Positions 17,579 through 26,564 of a DNA stretch of 64,000 nucleotides are shown here, piece after piece. The position numbers were made by a program, and so were the translations under genes. The stretch's first letter is position 1. Each line of letters opens with the position of its first letter. The DNA lies in NCBI RefSeq assembly GCF_011189575.1, contig NZ_PUJW01000005.1:124001-188000 (forward strand). Reading direction: 5' to 3'. This DNA is from Photorhabdus cinerea (GTDB taxonomy: Bacteria > Pseudomonadota > Gammaproteobacteria > Enterobacterales > Enterobacteriaceae). Under the pieces are notes generated by a model. It saw only the letters and a program-made list of their open reading frames with translations, was not told where the DNA came from and did not search any database.

Positions 17579-17650
17579 TTATGTGCGTGACCATACCGCC
17601 CTTAATGGGAAGTTGTGCCACCAACGGATAGACATCATAAATGCAGTCAT
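17579..17650 (-). CDS. trpL: trp leader peptide TrpL
   Basis: A 23-codon leader ORF on the minus strand, too short for most gene finders. It starts MTAFMMSIRWWHNFPL and has tandem Trp codons at positions 10-11 and a third at position 20, then ends TAA before the attenuator. AGAGG precedes its ATG. Ribosome stalling at the Trp-Trp pair when charged tRNA-Trp is scarce would favour the antiterminator and let transcription enter trpE. Placement between a TrpR-type operator and the hairpin makes the call firm, although expression was not tested. Confidence 0.9.
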   Translation of the reverse strand: MTAFMMSIRWWHNFPLRAVWSRT

Positions 17651-17706
17651 TTTCAGTGCCTCTTTAGTATTGAGATAGTCTATAAGACGACATTGTCTTA
17701 ACCTTG

Positions 17707-17741
17707 TGTACTAGTAAACTGGTTCGGTATTGATATGTCAA
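17707..17741 (-). promoter_or_regulatory. trp promoter with overlapping TrpR operator
   Basis: On the minus strand the -35 TTGACA (17736-17741) and a -10-like TTTACT (17713-17718) are separated by 17 bp. The 20-bp operator CGAACCAGTTTACTAGTACA (17707-17726) overlaps the -10, with the same layout as the E. coli trp promoter and only a few changes from its operator. Repression by TrpR with tryptophan is the expected control, on top of attenuation. Confidence 0.9.
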
Positions 17742-17758
17742 GCGCTTTATGAAGTATT

Positions 17759-17885
17759 TATACCTTTCATCTTTCAAGCTGCTGCTTTGTTGGCTGCTTT
17801 CACTTACCCCAGTCACATCGTTATCTATGCTCCTGGGGATGCGTTCACTTGCTGCCGCCCTGCAACTTGAAATCTATTGGGTATA
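17759..17885 (-). repeat. ERIC element, full length (127 bp)
   Basis: Exactly 127 bp from TATACC to GGGTATA. It carries the ERIC core on the minus strand (GTGACTGGGGTAAGTG). It lies directly upstream of the trp promoter, 18 bp from the -35, in the gap before trpH. Confidence 0.93.
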
Positions 17886-17945
17886 TATTTGTTCAGTTAT
17901 GTTTTTCAGAGTGAAGCTTAAAAATTGGGTTCTCGCACGATTTTG

Positions 17946-18104
17946 ATGTCAGGATTTTTTCGTCATTCCTCAAAGAGAAGATCTAAATCTTTGCCAGATG
18001 GCAACATAATACCGAACTCGGATAACCGTGAGGTGGCACTGGCTCTGTTCCACCTGTACGAGATCAAGGGAAATACATTAGGAACGATAGAAAGCCCCGT
18101 CTAA
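17946..18104 (+). other. Possible 52-codon ORF or gene scrap upstream of trpH
   Basis: An open frame from ATG to TAA with natural-looking composition: a basic start (MSGFFRHSSKRRSKSL) followed by NREVALALFHLYEIKGNT. The stretch is richer in GC than its surroundings. There is no ribosome-binding site before the ATG and I do not recognise the protein. It may be the remnant of a larger gene left between the ERIC element and trpH. Confidence 0.25.
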
Positions 18105-18221
18105 ATTTTTTGATATTGTTAATAATTATCTGAATATCGAACACTCCCTTTCTTTAATCTGTAAAACATCACCATTTACCGTTAAGCTTATTCTTAATCT
18201 ATTTGGTCAGGGAAAGAGATA

Positions 18222-19082
18222 ATGACAAATTCAGTCACTGAGTTGGTGACAATTTATGATCTTCATAGCCATACGACAGTATCGGATGGTTCACTTTCAC
18301 CGTCGGAGTTGGTCGAACGTGCGGTGACAATGGGCGTTAATGTATTGGCTGTGACTGATCATGATACAACGGATGCCATTCCGTTAGCTCATGAACATAT
18401 CAGCCAACACAATTTGCCATTGAAACTCATATCAGGCGTTGAGATATCGACTTTGTGGCAAAATATAGAGATTCACATTGTGGGGTTGAACATTGATATT
18501 CGGTCAGATGCAATGATTGAATTACTTAATAGACAATCTGAACTCAGGAAAGAACGAGGAATTGAAATAGGCCGCAGACTAGCAAAGGTCGGTATTCCCG
18601 ATGCCTGGGCAGGGGCAAGCCGGTTAGCGGATGGTGGACAAGTGACTCGAGGCCATTTTGCCCGCTATTTAATCGAAATAGGTAAAGAGCCAACGATTGC
18701 GAAAATATTTAAAAAATATCTGGCAAAGGGAAAAATCGGATACGTTTCACCGCAATGGTGTACAATTGAACAAGCTATTGATGTCATTCATCAATCAGGT
18801 GGACAGGCAGTCATTGCTCATCCGGGGCGGTATGATTTATCTACTAAGTGGTTGAAACGTTTGATTGTCTGGTTTAAGCAACATGGTGGTGATGCGATGG
18901 AAGTTGCACAGTGCCAGCAGGCACCTAACGAGCGGCAATATCTCGGCCAATTGTCACGGGAATATGATTTGATGGCTTCGTTAGGTTCTGATTTTCACCA
19001 GCCTTGCGCATGGATAGAATTAGGGCGTAAATTGTGGTTACCCGGTGATGTGGTACCAATATGGCGCAACTGGTCACTGTAG
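18222..19082 (+). CDS. rnm: PHP-domain 5'-3' exoribonuclease Rnm (TrpH/YciV)
   Basis: A 286-aa metallo-phosphoesterase of the PHP family. The E. coli homologue trims 5' ends of rRNAs and degrades short RNAs and pAp. Metal ligands are visible in order: YDLHSHTTVSDG, AVTDHDTTDA, SGVEIST, EIHIVGLNID, VIAHPGRYDL and GSDFHQP. GGGAAAGAGAT lies before the ATG. It is divergent from the trp operon and followed 27 bp later by yciO, the E. coli order, so the two are probably co-transcribed. Confidence 0.94.
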   Translation: MTNSVTELVTIYDLHSHTTVSDGSLSPSELVERAVTMGVNVLAVTDHDTTDAIPLAHEHISQHNLPLKLISGVEISTLWQNIEIHIVGLNIDIRSDAMIELLNRQSELRKERGIEIGRRLAKVGIPDAWAGASRLADGGQVTRGHFARYLIEIGKEPTIAKIFKKYLAKGKIGYVSPQWCTIEQAIDVIHQSGGQAVIAHPGRYDLSTKWLKRLIVWFKQHGGDAMEVAQCQQAPNERQYLGQLSREYDLMASLGSDFHQPCAWIELGRKLWLPGDVVPIWRNWSL

Positions 19083-19109
19083 GGGCTGCATAAAATTAAG
19101 AGGTAATTT

Positions 19110-19730
19110 ATGAGCCAGTTTTTTTATATTCATCCAGATAATCCGCAGCCACGCCTAATAGGGCAAAGTGTGGATGTGCTTAAGAAAGGTGGAGTAGTTG
19201 TTTACCCGACTGATTCTGGTTATGCGATTGGTTGCCGTTTGGAAGATAAAGATGCGATGACACGGATATGTCGTATTCGTCAGTTGGATAGTCATCATAA
19301 TTTTACCTTGATGTGTCGGGATTTATCAGAGATATCGACCTATGCCTACGTCGATAATTCGGCTTTCCGTTTGATTAAGAATAATACACCGGGCAATTAC
19401 ACTTTTATTTTGCGTGCGACTAAAGAAGTTCCTCGTCGCTTGATGAATGATAAACGGAAAACAATAGGGTTACGTGTTCCATCCAATCCCATTGCTCTGG
19501 CTCTGCTTGAACAAGTGGGTGAACCATTGATGTCAACCAGTCTGATTTTACCGGGTAATGATTTTGCTGAATCTGATCCCGAAGAAATTAAAGATAATTT
19601 GGGGAAACTGGTTGATCTGATTATTCATGGTGGTTATTTAGGGCAACAACCTACAACTGTAATTGATTTAACTGATGATACGCCGGTTATAATACGCGAA
19701 GGAGCAGGGAATATAACTCCATTTTTATAA
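19110..19730 (+). CDS. yciO: YciO, Sua5/YrdC-family protein
   Basis: A 206-aa protein with the YrdC-like fold that in TsaC/Sua5 makes threonylcarbamoyl-AMP for tRNA t6A. YciO itself is a paralogue whose substrate is less certain. Family motifs are GGVVVYPTDSGYAIGCRL, CRIRQLDSHHNFTLMCRDLSEI, PGNYTFILRATKEVPRRLM and the C-terminal TTVIDLTDDTPVIIREGAG. The start has AAGAGGT at good spacing. It follows trpH and precedes a terminator. Confidence 0.93.
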   Translation: MSQFFYIHPDNPQPRLIGQSVDVLKKGGVVVYPTDSGYAIGCRLEDKDAMTRICRIRQLDSHHNFTLMCRDLSEISTYAYVDNSAFRLIKNNTPGNYTFILRATKEVPRRLMNDKRKTIGLRVPSNPIALALLEQVGEPLMSTSLILPGNDFAESDPEEIKDNLGKLVDLIIHGGYLGQQPTTVIDLTDDTPVIIREGAGNITPFL

Positions 19731-19760
19731 GTTAAGCAGTAATTATTTTCAGAATCTATA

Positions 19761-19789
19761 TAAAGCCTGTGCATTATACACGGGCTTTA
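19761..19789 (+). terminator. Terminator after yciO
   Basis: TAAAGCCTGTG pairs with CACGGGCTTTA across a 7-nt loop, followed by a T-rich tract. The remaining 590 bp up to rluB is AT-rich, and I see no gene, RNA or clear promoter in it. Confidence 0.88.
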
Positions 19790-20384
19790 TATTTTTGGCT
19801 TTTTAATTTAATCGAAATGGTTATTGTTAATTTTGAATTATTAATCTCAGAGAAACAGTCCCTGATTCACTGAAAAGTATTGCAAATTTGTCATCAATTC
19901 AGGAATGATAAAGATTAGAGTTTAATAAAGTGTGGCTGGTGGGGTGGATTAATATCTCATGACCACTTTCATCTTGGTTTTGATATTTCAACGTGAATTT
20001 GTTTTGAAAGAATGCTGGCTGGAATATCGATAATTAACAGCTGTCGGTCGTTGGTTATTTTATCGCATTTAGGAATTTTATTATCTTTTGAATATCATGG
20101 ATATTCATATCTTTAAGTAATCATGTTTCAACTGATTACCACAATAATATGTTTGTATTTTTACCATGAATTTAAGCACATTCAGCTGACTGAGTGATTT
20201 ATTGGAATCATTGATTATAAAATTAGTGTAGAATGTTCGGCCACGAACTAGAGTGTATGACCTGTTTTCTAACATTCTATGTTATAAAATGTATTAAAAT
20301 CAGTTTGTTATAAGAAGATTTTATTATAACGTATTGATCGATATATAACACGACGCCTGTGAAGGCGACAACAGAGGTTGCTCA

Positions 20385-21317
20385 ATGAGCGGTAAGACAC
20401 AAAAATCTGAAAAGTTACAGAAAATTCTCGCGCGTTCCGGCCACGGTTCCCGCCGCGAAATAGAAGGTTATATTCAACAAGGGCGCGTCAGTGTTGACGG
20501 CAAGATTGCGACTTTAGGTGATCGTATTGCAGTGCAGCCCGCGACAAAAATCCGCCTTGATGGCCGGATATTAAATATCAAAGAATCACAAAAAGCGATT
20601 TGCCGTGTTCTGGCGTATTACAAACCAGAAGGTGAGCTTTGTACCCGCCACGATCCGGAAGGACGGCCAACCGTTTTTGATCGTCTGCCTAAATTACTGG
20701 GGTCCCGTTGGATAGCTGTAGGGCGTCTGGATGTAAATACTTGTGGTTTGTTGCTATTTACTACGGATGGGGAGTTAGCTAATCGTTTAATGCATCCAAG
20801 CCGTGAAGTGGAACGCGAATATGCCGTCCGTGTTTTTGGTGCAGTTGATGATGCCAAATTGAAGCAACTCGCTAAAGGTATCCAGCTGGAAGATGGTCCA
20901 GCAGCATTCCGCACCGTCGCTTTTAAAGGCGGTGAGGGGATGAACCAATGGTATAATGTGACGCTGACAGAAGGGCGTAACCGTGAAGTTCGTCGTCTTT
21001 GGGAGGCTGTTGGTGTACAAGTAAGCCGTCTTATTCGTGTGCGTTATGGTGATATTGGTTTGCCAAAAGGCTTACCACGTGGAGGTTGGACAGAGCTTGG
21101 TCTGGAACAAACTAACTATCTGCGTCAATTAGTTGGTTTAAACGAAGAGACAGTTTCCAAAGTGGCGGTCGAACGTGATCAACGTCGTATGAAAGCCAAC
21201 CAGATCCGCCGTGCGGTTAAACGTCATGCTCGAGTGGCATCACGTCCATCGGCAGGAAAACGTCCGGGTAGTTCCCGCCAGAATGCAGGTCGTACAACTG
21301 CATCAAAGGGTCGTTAA
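20385..21317 (+). CDS. rluB: 23S rRNA pseudouridine(2605) synthase RluB
   Basis: Isomerises uridine 2605 of 23S rRNA to pseudouridine. An S4 RNA-binding domain is at the N terminus (EKLQKILARSGHGSRREIEGYIQQGRVSVDGK). The catalytic aspartate is in WIAVGRLDVNTCGLLLFTTDGELANRLMHPS. EGRNREVRRLWEAVGVQVSRLIRVRYG closes the catalytic domain. The C-terminal tail from about residue 255 is Arg/Lys-rich and low in complexity, as in E. coli RluB. CAGAGG precedes the ATG. Confidence 0.96.
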   Translation: MSGKTQKSEKLQKILARSGHGSRREIEGYIQQGRVSVDGKIATLGDRIAVQPATKIRLDGRILNIKESQKAICRVLAYYKPEGELCTRHDPEGRPTVFDRLPKLLGSRWIAVGRLDVNTCGLLLFTTDGELANRLMHPSREVEREYAVRVFGAVDDAKLKQLAKGIQLEDGPAAFRTVAFKGGEGMNQWYNVTLTEGRNREVRRLWEAVGVQVSRLIRVRYGDIGLPKGLPRGGWTELGLEQTNYLRQLVGLNEETVSKVAVERDQRRMKANQIRRAVKRHARVASRPSAGKRPGSSRQNAGRTTASKGR

Positions 21318-21348
21318 TTTCTATTTCTGGTTAATTGCTATTCCTGTG

Positions 21349-21375
21349 GGCCTCGTGTAATAACGGGGCCTTTTT
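21349..21375. terminator. Terminator between rluB and cobO
   Basis: GGCCTCGT pairs with ACGGGGCC (one G-T pair) and is followed by TTTTT on the plus strand. The genes on either side are convergent. Confidence 0.82.
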
Positions 21376-21376
21376 C

Positions 21377-21973
21377 CTACCAGTCAATACCTTTTTGTGC
21401 CTTAATGCCGGCATCAAAGGCATGTTTTACCGGGCGCATCTCTGTGACGGTATCCGCCATTTCCAATAATTCGCGATGACAACCGCGGCCAGTAATAATG
21501 ACGGATTGGTGCTCTGGTCGGTGGTTTAGGGCGGTTATAACATCTTCGAGAGGAAGATAGCCATAACTCACCATATAAGTCAGCTCATCCAGTACAACCA
21601 GATCCAAATTAGGATCAGATAACATATCCAGAGCATGCTGCCATACCTGGTGGCAGGCGGTAGTATCCGTTTCCCGGCTTTGGGTTTCCCAGGTAAAACC
21701 GGTAGCCATAACATGGAAATTTACACCATGCTGCTCCAGTAGATTTTTTTCACCATTCTCCCATTTACCTTTTATAAATTGGATAACACCGGCACGTAGT
21801 CCATGACCTACTGCGCGGGTGACAGTACCGAAAGCCGCGGTGGTTTTACCTTTACCGTTGCCAGTAAAAATAATGAGAATTCCCCGTTCCAACTGTGCGG
21901 CTTCAATACGGGAATCTACTTTTTCTTTCAGACGTTGTTGCCTTTTTTGGTGCTGGTTGTCATTTATTGTCAT
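21377..21973 (-). CDS. cobO: Corrinoid adenosyltransferase (CobO/BtuR)
   Basis: Adds the 5'-deoxyadenosyl group of ATP to cob(I)alamin or cob(I)yrinic diamide. The P-loop GNGKGKTTAAFG is near residue 38, with VIQFIKGKWENGEKNLLE, the LDLVVLDELTYM Walker B-like strand and HQSVIITGRGCHRELLE. Length of 198 aa is typical. Its start overlaps the yciK stop by one base (TAATG), so the two genes form one transcription unit. No other cobalamin gene is in the window, so it may serve salvage. Confidence 0.95.
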   Translation of the reverse strand: MTINDNQHQKRQQRLKEKVDSRIEAAQLERGILIIFTGNGKGKTTAAFGTVTRAVGHGLRAGVIQFIKGKWENGEKNLLEQHGVNFHVMATGFTWETQSRETDTTACHQVWQHALDMLSDPNLDLVVLDELTYMVSYGYLPLEDVITALNHRPEHQSVIITGRGCHRELLEMADTVTEMRPVKHAFDAGIKAQKGIDW

Positions 21974-22737
21974 TATTCGGCTGGCCCTGCTTTGCGTCCG
22001 GGTTGCGCATCAAAACTGATGCCTGTTTTATGCAGACTGTCGCTGCCCATTAAATAAAGGTACAGTGGCATAATCTCTGCTGGAGTTTTCAGTTTAGCAG
22101 AATTTTCGTTAGGGAATGCGTTGGCACGCATATTTGTTCGTGTTCCGCCGGGGTTGATACAGTTAACACGCAGGGAACTGTTTTTATATTCTTCTGCTAA
22201 AACTTGCATCATGCCTTCGGTGGCAAATTTAGATACAGAATAAGCTCCCCAGCCACTGCGACCTTCTCGGCCAACACTTGAACTGGTAAAGATGAGTGAG
22301 CTGTCAGGGGATTTCAGTAACAGTGGAAGTAGTGCTTGAGTCAACATGAAAGTCGCATTGACGTTGACTTGCATAACATCATGCCATAACTGAGCTGGCT
22401 GTTCTGCCATTGGGGCAACAGCGCCCAGTAATCCGGCGTTATGTAAAATCCCATCCAGACGTGGATAATATTTTGCTAAATCGTCAGCCAATTCTTTGCA
22501 TTCTTTGGCTGTGACAGTGAGTAGATCCAGGGTGTAGATAGTTGCAGGGGTTCCGCCTGCTTGCTCGATCTCTTTTTTGACGGCTTCCAGTTTAGATGCA
22601 GTTCTTCCAAGCAAGATCACTTGCGCACCATAACGGGCATAAGTCAAAGCCACTTCACGACCAATACCATCTCCAGCGCCTGTAACCAGAATAATACGTT
22701 GCTGTAGGAGGTCGTGTTTGGGTTGGTAATGTAACAT
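21973..22737 (-). CDS. yciK: YciK, short-chain dehydrogenase/reductase
   Basis: A 254-aa Rossmann-fold oxidoreductase of unknown substrate. The cofactor loop VTGAGDGIGREVA, the NAG motif (LHNAGLLG), the catalytic Ser in IFTSSSVGREGRSGWGAY and the YxxxK pair in YSVSKFA are all present. INPGGTRTNMRA and LYLMGSDSLHKTGISFDAQPGRKAG match E. coli YciK. Upstream lies about 450 bp without a gene before the inserted phage-type gene; I see no further feature there. Confidence 0.94.
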   Translation of the reverse strand: MLHYQPKHDLLQQRIILVTGAGDGIGREVALTYARYGAQVILLGRTASKLEAVKKEIEQAGGTPATIYTLDLLTVTAKECKELADDLAKYYPRLDGILHNAGLLGAVAPMAEQPAQLWHDVMQVNVNATFMLTQALLPLLLKSPDSSLIFTSSSVGREGRSGWGAYSVSKFATEGMMQVLAEEYKNSSLRVNCINPGGTRTNMRANAFPNENSAKLKTPAEIMPLYLYLMGSDSLHKTGISFDAQPGRKAGPAE

Positions 22738-23188
22738 TTGAAGATTTCCTGTTATTGATGGGGCAGGTTGTTGCCGTCAGTGGCAGCTCTGATTATCAAA
22801 ACAGAAGTTTGTATGCTGAGTCAAATTTGCAAAGGTTGATTGCTCAGGAGATAAACGGTGAAACATTGAAGGCGCTGGTGTTTGTTTTTAGTTAAATCTG
22901 TTTAATTACTCATACCATCATCAAATAGATGGAATTACAGGAAAAGAGAGATAAATATAGTTTCTACATGTTAAGTACAAGTATGTTGGCTATATTTTCG
23001 GTTCAAAAATGTTGAACTATTTATTGCTGCCAATTATACAAAAATAGTTAACCTTATAAGTAATAAGAACACTGCATTATTCTTTTTCTAAACTAGACTT
23101 TGATTGGCGTGAGTGGCAAGGGGATTATTCTTACAATGATTTAAATATGTTGATTATGAAATGGTATTATTTAATTTAAGGAAGATAT

Positions 23189-23938
23189 ATGAACCAAAGA
23201 AATGATTTTAAAGCCTTTTCTATTAGTAATGATGCTAATGTAGTGAGTCAAGAAAAATATGAAGAAAGTCAGAGTTTACAGATGGGATTTCCACCAGAGA
23301 ATGCTTCTACTCATGTATTAAATAAGGTATTACGCCAATCCTCAATAATATCATCTGTTGTAGCTAATTTTATTGCGGAACAATCTGGCGGGGATGTTTT
23401 GGATAATGGTGATATAGCTAAACTCACTGCTCAATTAAATGAAGCATTAGAGCAGAAAATTTCAAATATTCCTAACATTCCTGTAGGTGTTCCTGTGCCT
23501 TGGCCGACTACCATACCACCGGCTGGGTGGTTGCAGTGTAATGGTTCGGTCTTTGATAAGTCGAAATTTCCGAAATTAGCAGAAGCTTATCCTGATGGTA
23601 GATTACCCGATTTAAGAGGGGAATTTATTCGAGGTTGGGATGATGGCCGGGGTGTTGATAATAACCGTAGAATTCTAACTCATCAGGGGGATGCCATCAG
23701 AAATATTCAGGGTTCATTCGCCAGCACGATAGCACCAAACTATCATTTGGCAACAAGAGGGGCTTTTTATGCTAGTCAAGTTGTTGGAATAGGGACAGAT
23801 GGCAGTTTTAAATCGGTAAATAATTTTAACCCTGATACTCCATACGGCTTTGGATTCGAGGCGTCAAGGGTTGTTCCTGTGGCTTCAGAGAATCGCCCTC
23901 GCAATATCGCATTTAACTATATTGTAAGGGCAGCATAA
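23189..23938 (+). CDS. Orphan phage tail-collar-domain protein
   Basis: A 249-aa protein with the architecture of the distal part of phage or tailocin fibres. About residues 90-150 form a tail-collar domain (GVPVPWPTTIPPAGWLQCNGSVFDKSKFPKLAEAYPDGRLPDLRGEFIRGWDDGRGVD), and the C terminus ends NRPRNIAFNYIVRAA as usual. The N-terminal 80 residues are helical and resemble collar-fibre leaders (NASTHVLNKVLRQSS). AAGGA precedes the ATG. No other phage gene is nearby, so it is a solitary insertion between yciK and sohB. It could be prophage debris, or a fibre used by another particle. Confidence 0.85.
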   Translation: MNQRNDFKAFSISNDANVVSQEKYEESQSLQMGFPPENASTHVLNKVLRQSSIISSVVANFIAEQSGGDVLDNGDIAKLTAQLNEALEQKISNIPNIPVGVPVPWPTTIPPAGWLQCNGSVFDKSKFPKLAEAYPDGRLPDLRGEFIRGWDDGRGVDNNRRILTHQGDAIRNIQGSFASTIAPNYHLATRGAFYASQVVGIGTDGSFKSVNNFNPDTPYGFGFEASRVVPVASENRPRNIAFNYIVRAA

Positions 23939-23942
23939 TGAT

Positions 23943-23963
23943 GGGGCCGTTTGGCCCTTATTG
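23943..23963 (+). terminator. Terminator after the tail-collar gene
   Basis: GGGCC, loop GTTT, GGCCC followed by TTATTGTTT, just after the stop codon. Confidence 0.75.
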
Positions 23964-24197
23964 TTTACAGCAATAATAATTTGCTTTCTCACTGCTAAAT
24001 GATTTCTCTCATTTTTGAACTGATCCCCATTTCTCTGTCTAATGGTGTAGAATTAGTTACTAAGCCCGATATACTGGATGTTTTTTATTTGTACATATTT
24101 GTTTTGATTGAATACGGGTTTATTATAATATTTTGTTTTTAAATGAAAATAATGAAATATATTTATTTTTAGTATTGTGAAGAAAAAAGGTGGATTT

Positions 24198-25244
24198 GTG
24201 GAGTATTTATCTCTTTATGGGTTGTTTTTAGCCAAAGTGGTAACGCTAGTGTTGGCTGTGATTGTTCTGGCTATATTTGGTATTGGCATAGGAATGCGTA
24301 AATCCTCGCCAAAAGGAGAGTTGAAGCTAACAGATCTTGGTGAGGTGTACCGGGATAAACAGCGTCAAATGCAGCGAGCACGTATGACGGAAGCTGAGAG
24401 AAAAATCTGGCAGAAAGAGTTTAATAAGCAGCAAAAGCTCGAATTTAAGCAGAAGAAGAGTCAAGCTAAAACGGGTCAGAAAGGGTTACAGAAACCTTGT
24501 CTTTATGTACTGGATTTTAAAGGCAGCATGGATGCACATGAGGTCGATTCATTACGTGAAGAGATTAGCGCGATTTTAGCCGTTGCTGATGCAAAAGATG
24601 AAGTGTTGTTGCGTCTTGAAAGCCCTGGAGGAATGGTTCATGGCTATGGACTTGCTGCCTCTCAGCTTGCCCGTTTGCGTCAGAAAGGGATTCGCTTGAC
24701 TATTGCTGTGGACAAAGTTGCCGCCAGTGGTGGTTATATGATGGCTTGTGTTGCTGATCGCATTATTGCTGCACCATTTGCCATTATTGGTTCCATTGGG
24801 GTGGTTGCTCAGATCCCAAATATTCATAAGCTATTGAAAAAGAATGATATCGATGTAGAACTGCATACGGCGGGTGAATATAAACGCACGCTGACTTTTT
24901 TGGGTGAAAATACAGAGCAAGGCCGGAAAAAGTTTCAGGAAGATCTCAACCAGACTCACGAATTATTCAAAGAGTTTATTCATACACATCGTCCATTACT
25001 TGATGTGGAAAATGTGGCTACAGGAGAATATTGGTATGGCACTCAGGCAAAAGAGAAAGGACTGATTGACGAAATTGGTGTCAGTGATGATCTGTTAATT
25101 GCTCAAATAGATAATTGTGAAGTGATTGGTGTCAATTATTCACGTCGTAAGCGCATGGTAGAGCGTTTCACCGGCAGCACAATGGAAAGTATTGATAAGT
25201 TATTATTACGCTGGTGGCAAAGAGGAGAAAAACCTCTGTTTTGA
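24198..25244 (+). CDS. sohB: SohB, inner-membrane S49-type serine peptidase
   Basis: A signal-peptide-peptidase-like protease of the ClpP/crotonase fold, anchored in the inner membrane with its active site facing the periplasm. The N-terminal anchor covers about residues 5-30, and a Lys/Gln-rich stretch follows. The catalytic domain shows RLESPGGMVHGYGLAA and the nucleophile region VDKVAASGGYMMACVADRI. The end LLLRWWQRGEKPLF matches E. coli. The GTG at 24198 (VEYLSLYGLFLAK) has AAGGTGG upstream and fits the E. coli start. The GTG at 24177 would add seven residues without a binding site. Confidence 0.94.
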   Translation: MEYLSLYGLFLAKVVTLVLAVIVLAIFGIGIGMRKSSPKGELKLTDLGEVYRDKQRQMQRARMTEAERKIWQKEFNKQQKLEFKQKKSQAKTGQKGLQKPCLYVLDFKGSMDAHEVDSLREEISAILAVADAKDEVLLRLESPGGMVHGYGLAASQLARLRQKGIRLTIAVDKVAASGGYMMACVADRIIAAPFAIIGSIGVVAQIPNIHKLLKKNDIDVELHTAGEYKRTLTFLGENTEQGRKKFQEDLNQTHELFKEFIHTHRPLLDVENVATGEYWYGTQAKEKGLIDEIGVSDDLLIAQIDNCEVIGVNYSRRKRMVERFTGSTMESIDKLLLRWWQRGEKPLF

Positions 25245-25402
25245 TGAATAATAGCATCTTGGCATACCTCAAATGGTGTTTTATTTCGACGCTAAGAAGT
25301 GCCTTGATATTATTCCCAATAACTTGCCCTGTTGATGTTTTAATTGAACAGGGCGATTGACATTCCCCTGAAAATTTTGGCCCTTTCAAAATATTACAGT
25401 CA

Positions 25403-25543
25403 TTACATAATTTGCTTCACGTCCCCTTCTCCTGTGTGATGAAAAGCAGGCTTTTCTACACCAATAATTGATACTCTGACTTCGCGTTTATGTGTTTTAT
25501 TTGGTGGATCTTCAAAACAAATACCAATCACTTTTGCATAGCG
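25403..25543 (-). pseudogene. Possible remnant of a GyrI-like effector-binding domain
   Basis: In the 384-bp gap between sohB and the hydrolase gene the minus strand has a 46-codon open stretch with a protein-like sequence (RYAKVIGICFEDPPNKTHKR). It resembles the C-terminal GyrI-like domain of some AraC-type regulators or SbmC. It is bounded upstream by a TAG stop and has no start or binding site. The match is from memory of the family pattern and is weak. Confidence 0.25.
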
Positions 25544-25628
25544 CTATTGGCCGGCGCATTTAAACGCATTATGTAACTCCAAGAAAAATTTTGACTTATA
25601 ATAAATATTCATAAGGAAATAAAGTATT

Positions 25629-26459
25629 ATGGCTATTTCGCAATACGATATTCAGACCAGTCATGCGGTCATCTCTGTTGCTGATACTGGTGGTGACGGG
25701 TTACCGGTGCTCCTTATACATGGTAATTCAAGTTGTAAAGACATTTTTCGCCATCAAGTTAACTGCTTTGGCGACGAATATCGGGTTTTGACTATCGATT
25801 TACCGGGGCATGGTGCTTCATCGAATGCAGTGGACCCACGCCGGACTTATTCGATACCCGGTTATGCTCTCTGTATTATTGAAGTATTGGAAAAATTAGG
25901 CATCAACAAAGTTGCTGTTTTCGGCTGGTCACTGGGTGGTCATATTGGTTTGGAAATGATCCCGAGGTTCCCAGGTATTGTAGGGTTGATGATTTGTGGT
26001 ACGCCTCCGGTTAGCCCAGGCCCAGAAAATGTCAGCCTTGGATTTAAATCAAACCGGTTTATGGCAATATCTGGTAAAGCTTCACTAACTGAAGAAGAAA
26101 TTACCGATTATACCCTTGCGTTGTATGGAGAAAATGCGCTTTGTGAACCATTTCTTAGAGCCGCAGTTGCACGGACTGATGGTTTAGCTCGGCAATATAT
26201 GTCTGAAGCATCTATTTCACTGGATGTCATGGATCAGCGATTGTTAGTTGAAACCAATCCAACTCCACTGGCGATTGTCAATGGTGTAGAAGATTTATTT
26301 GTCAACATCGACTACATAAATGGAATTACTTACAAAAATCTTTGGACGGGTCAAGTATATAATTTGCTCAATCTTGGTCACGGACCATTTTGGGAAGCGC
26401 CGGAGTTGTTTAATCCCCTGATGGCAGGTTTTTTCTCCGATCTCACCCTGGAAGTGTAA
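25629..26459 (+). CDS. Alpha/beta-hydrolase fold protein
   Basis: A 276-aa soluble hydrolase. The nucleophile elbow is GWSLGGH, the oxyanion segment LLIHGNSSCKDIF, the likely acid is in NGVEDLFVN and the catalytic His in LNLGHGPFWEAPELF. DLPGHGASS is typical of the family. No signal peptide is seen. It is an accessory insertion between sohB and yciN, transcribed alone. The substrate cannot be read from the sequence; an esterase or a small-molecule hydrolase are both possible. Confidence 0.85.
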   Translation: MAISQYDIQTSHAVISVADTGGDGLPVLLIHGNSSCKDIFRHQVNCFGDEYRVLTIDLPGHGASSNAVDPRRTYSIPGYALCIIEVLEKLGINKVAVFGWSLGGHIGLEMIPRFPGIVGLMICGTPPVSPGPENVSLGFKSNRFMAISGKASLTEEEITDYTLALYGENALCEPFLRAAVARTDGLARQYMSEASISLDVMDQRLLVETNPTPLAIVNGVEDLFVNIDYINGITYKNLWTGQVYNLLNLGHGPFWEAPELFNPLMAGFFSDLTLEV

Positions 26460-26564
26460 GGGATATCTGAGGTTTCTAGTCTAAAGTGTTTCATATGTTC
26501 GGCAGATATATTCTTATATGAATTTCATATATCTGCCTGTTCGTTGCCTGATAGGTTTTTATTA

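Noticed and set aside
17749..17946. 65-codon frame starting beside the trp promoter
   Set aside because: It is made almost entirely of ERIC repeat sequence, which is non-coding.
25326..25354. Hairpin GCCCTGTT/AACAGGGC after sohB as a terminator
   Set aside because: The stem is perfect but the loop is 13 nt and there is no T-run, so I did not call it a terminator.
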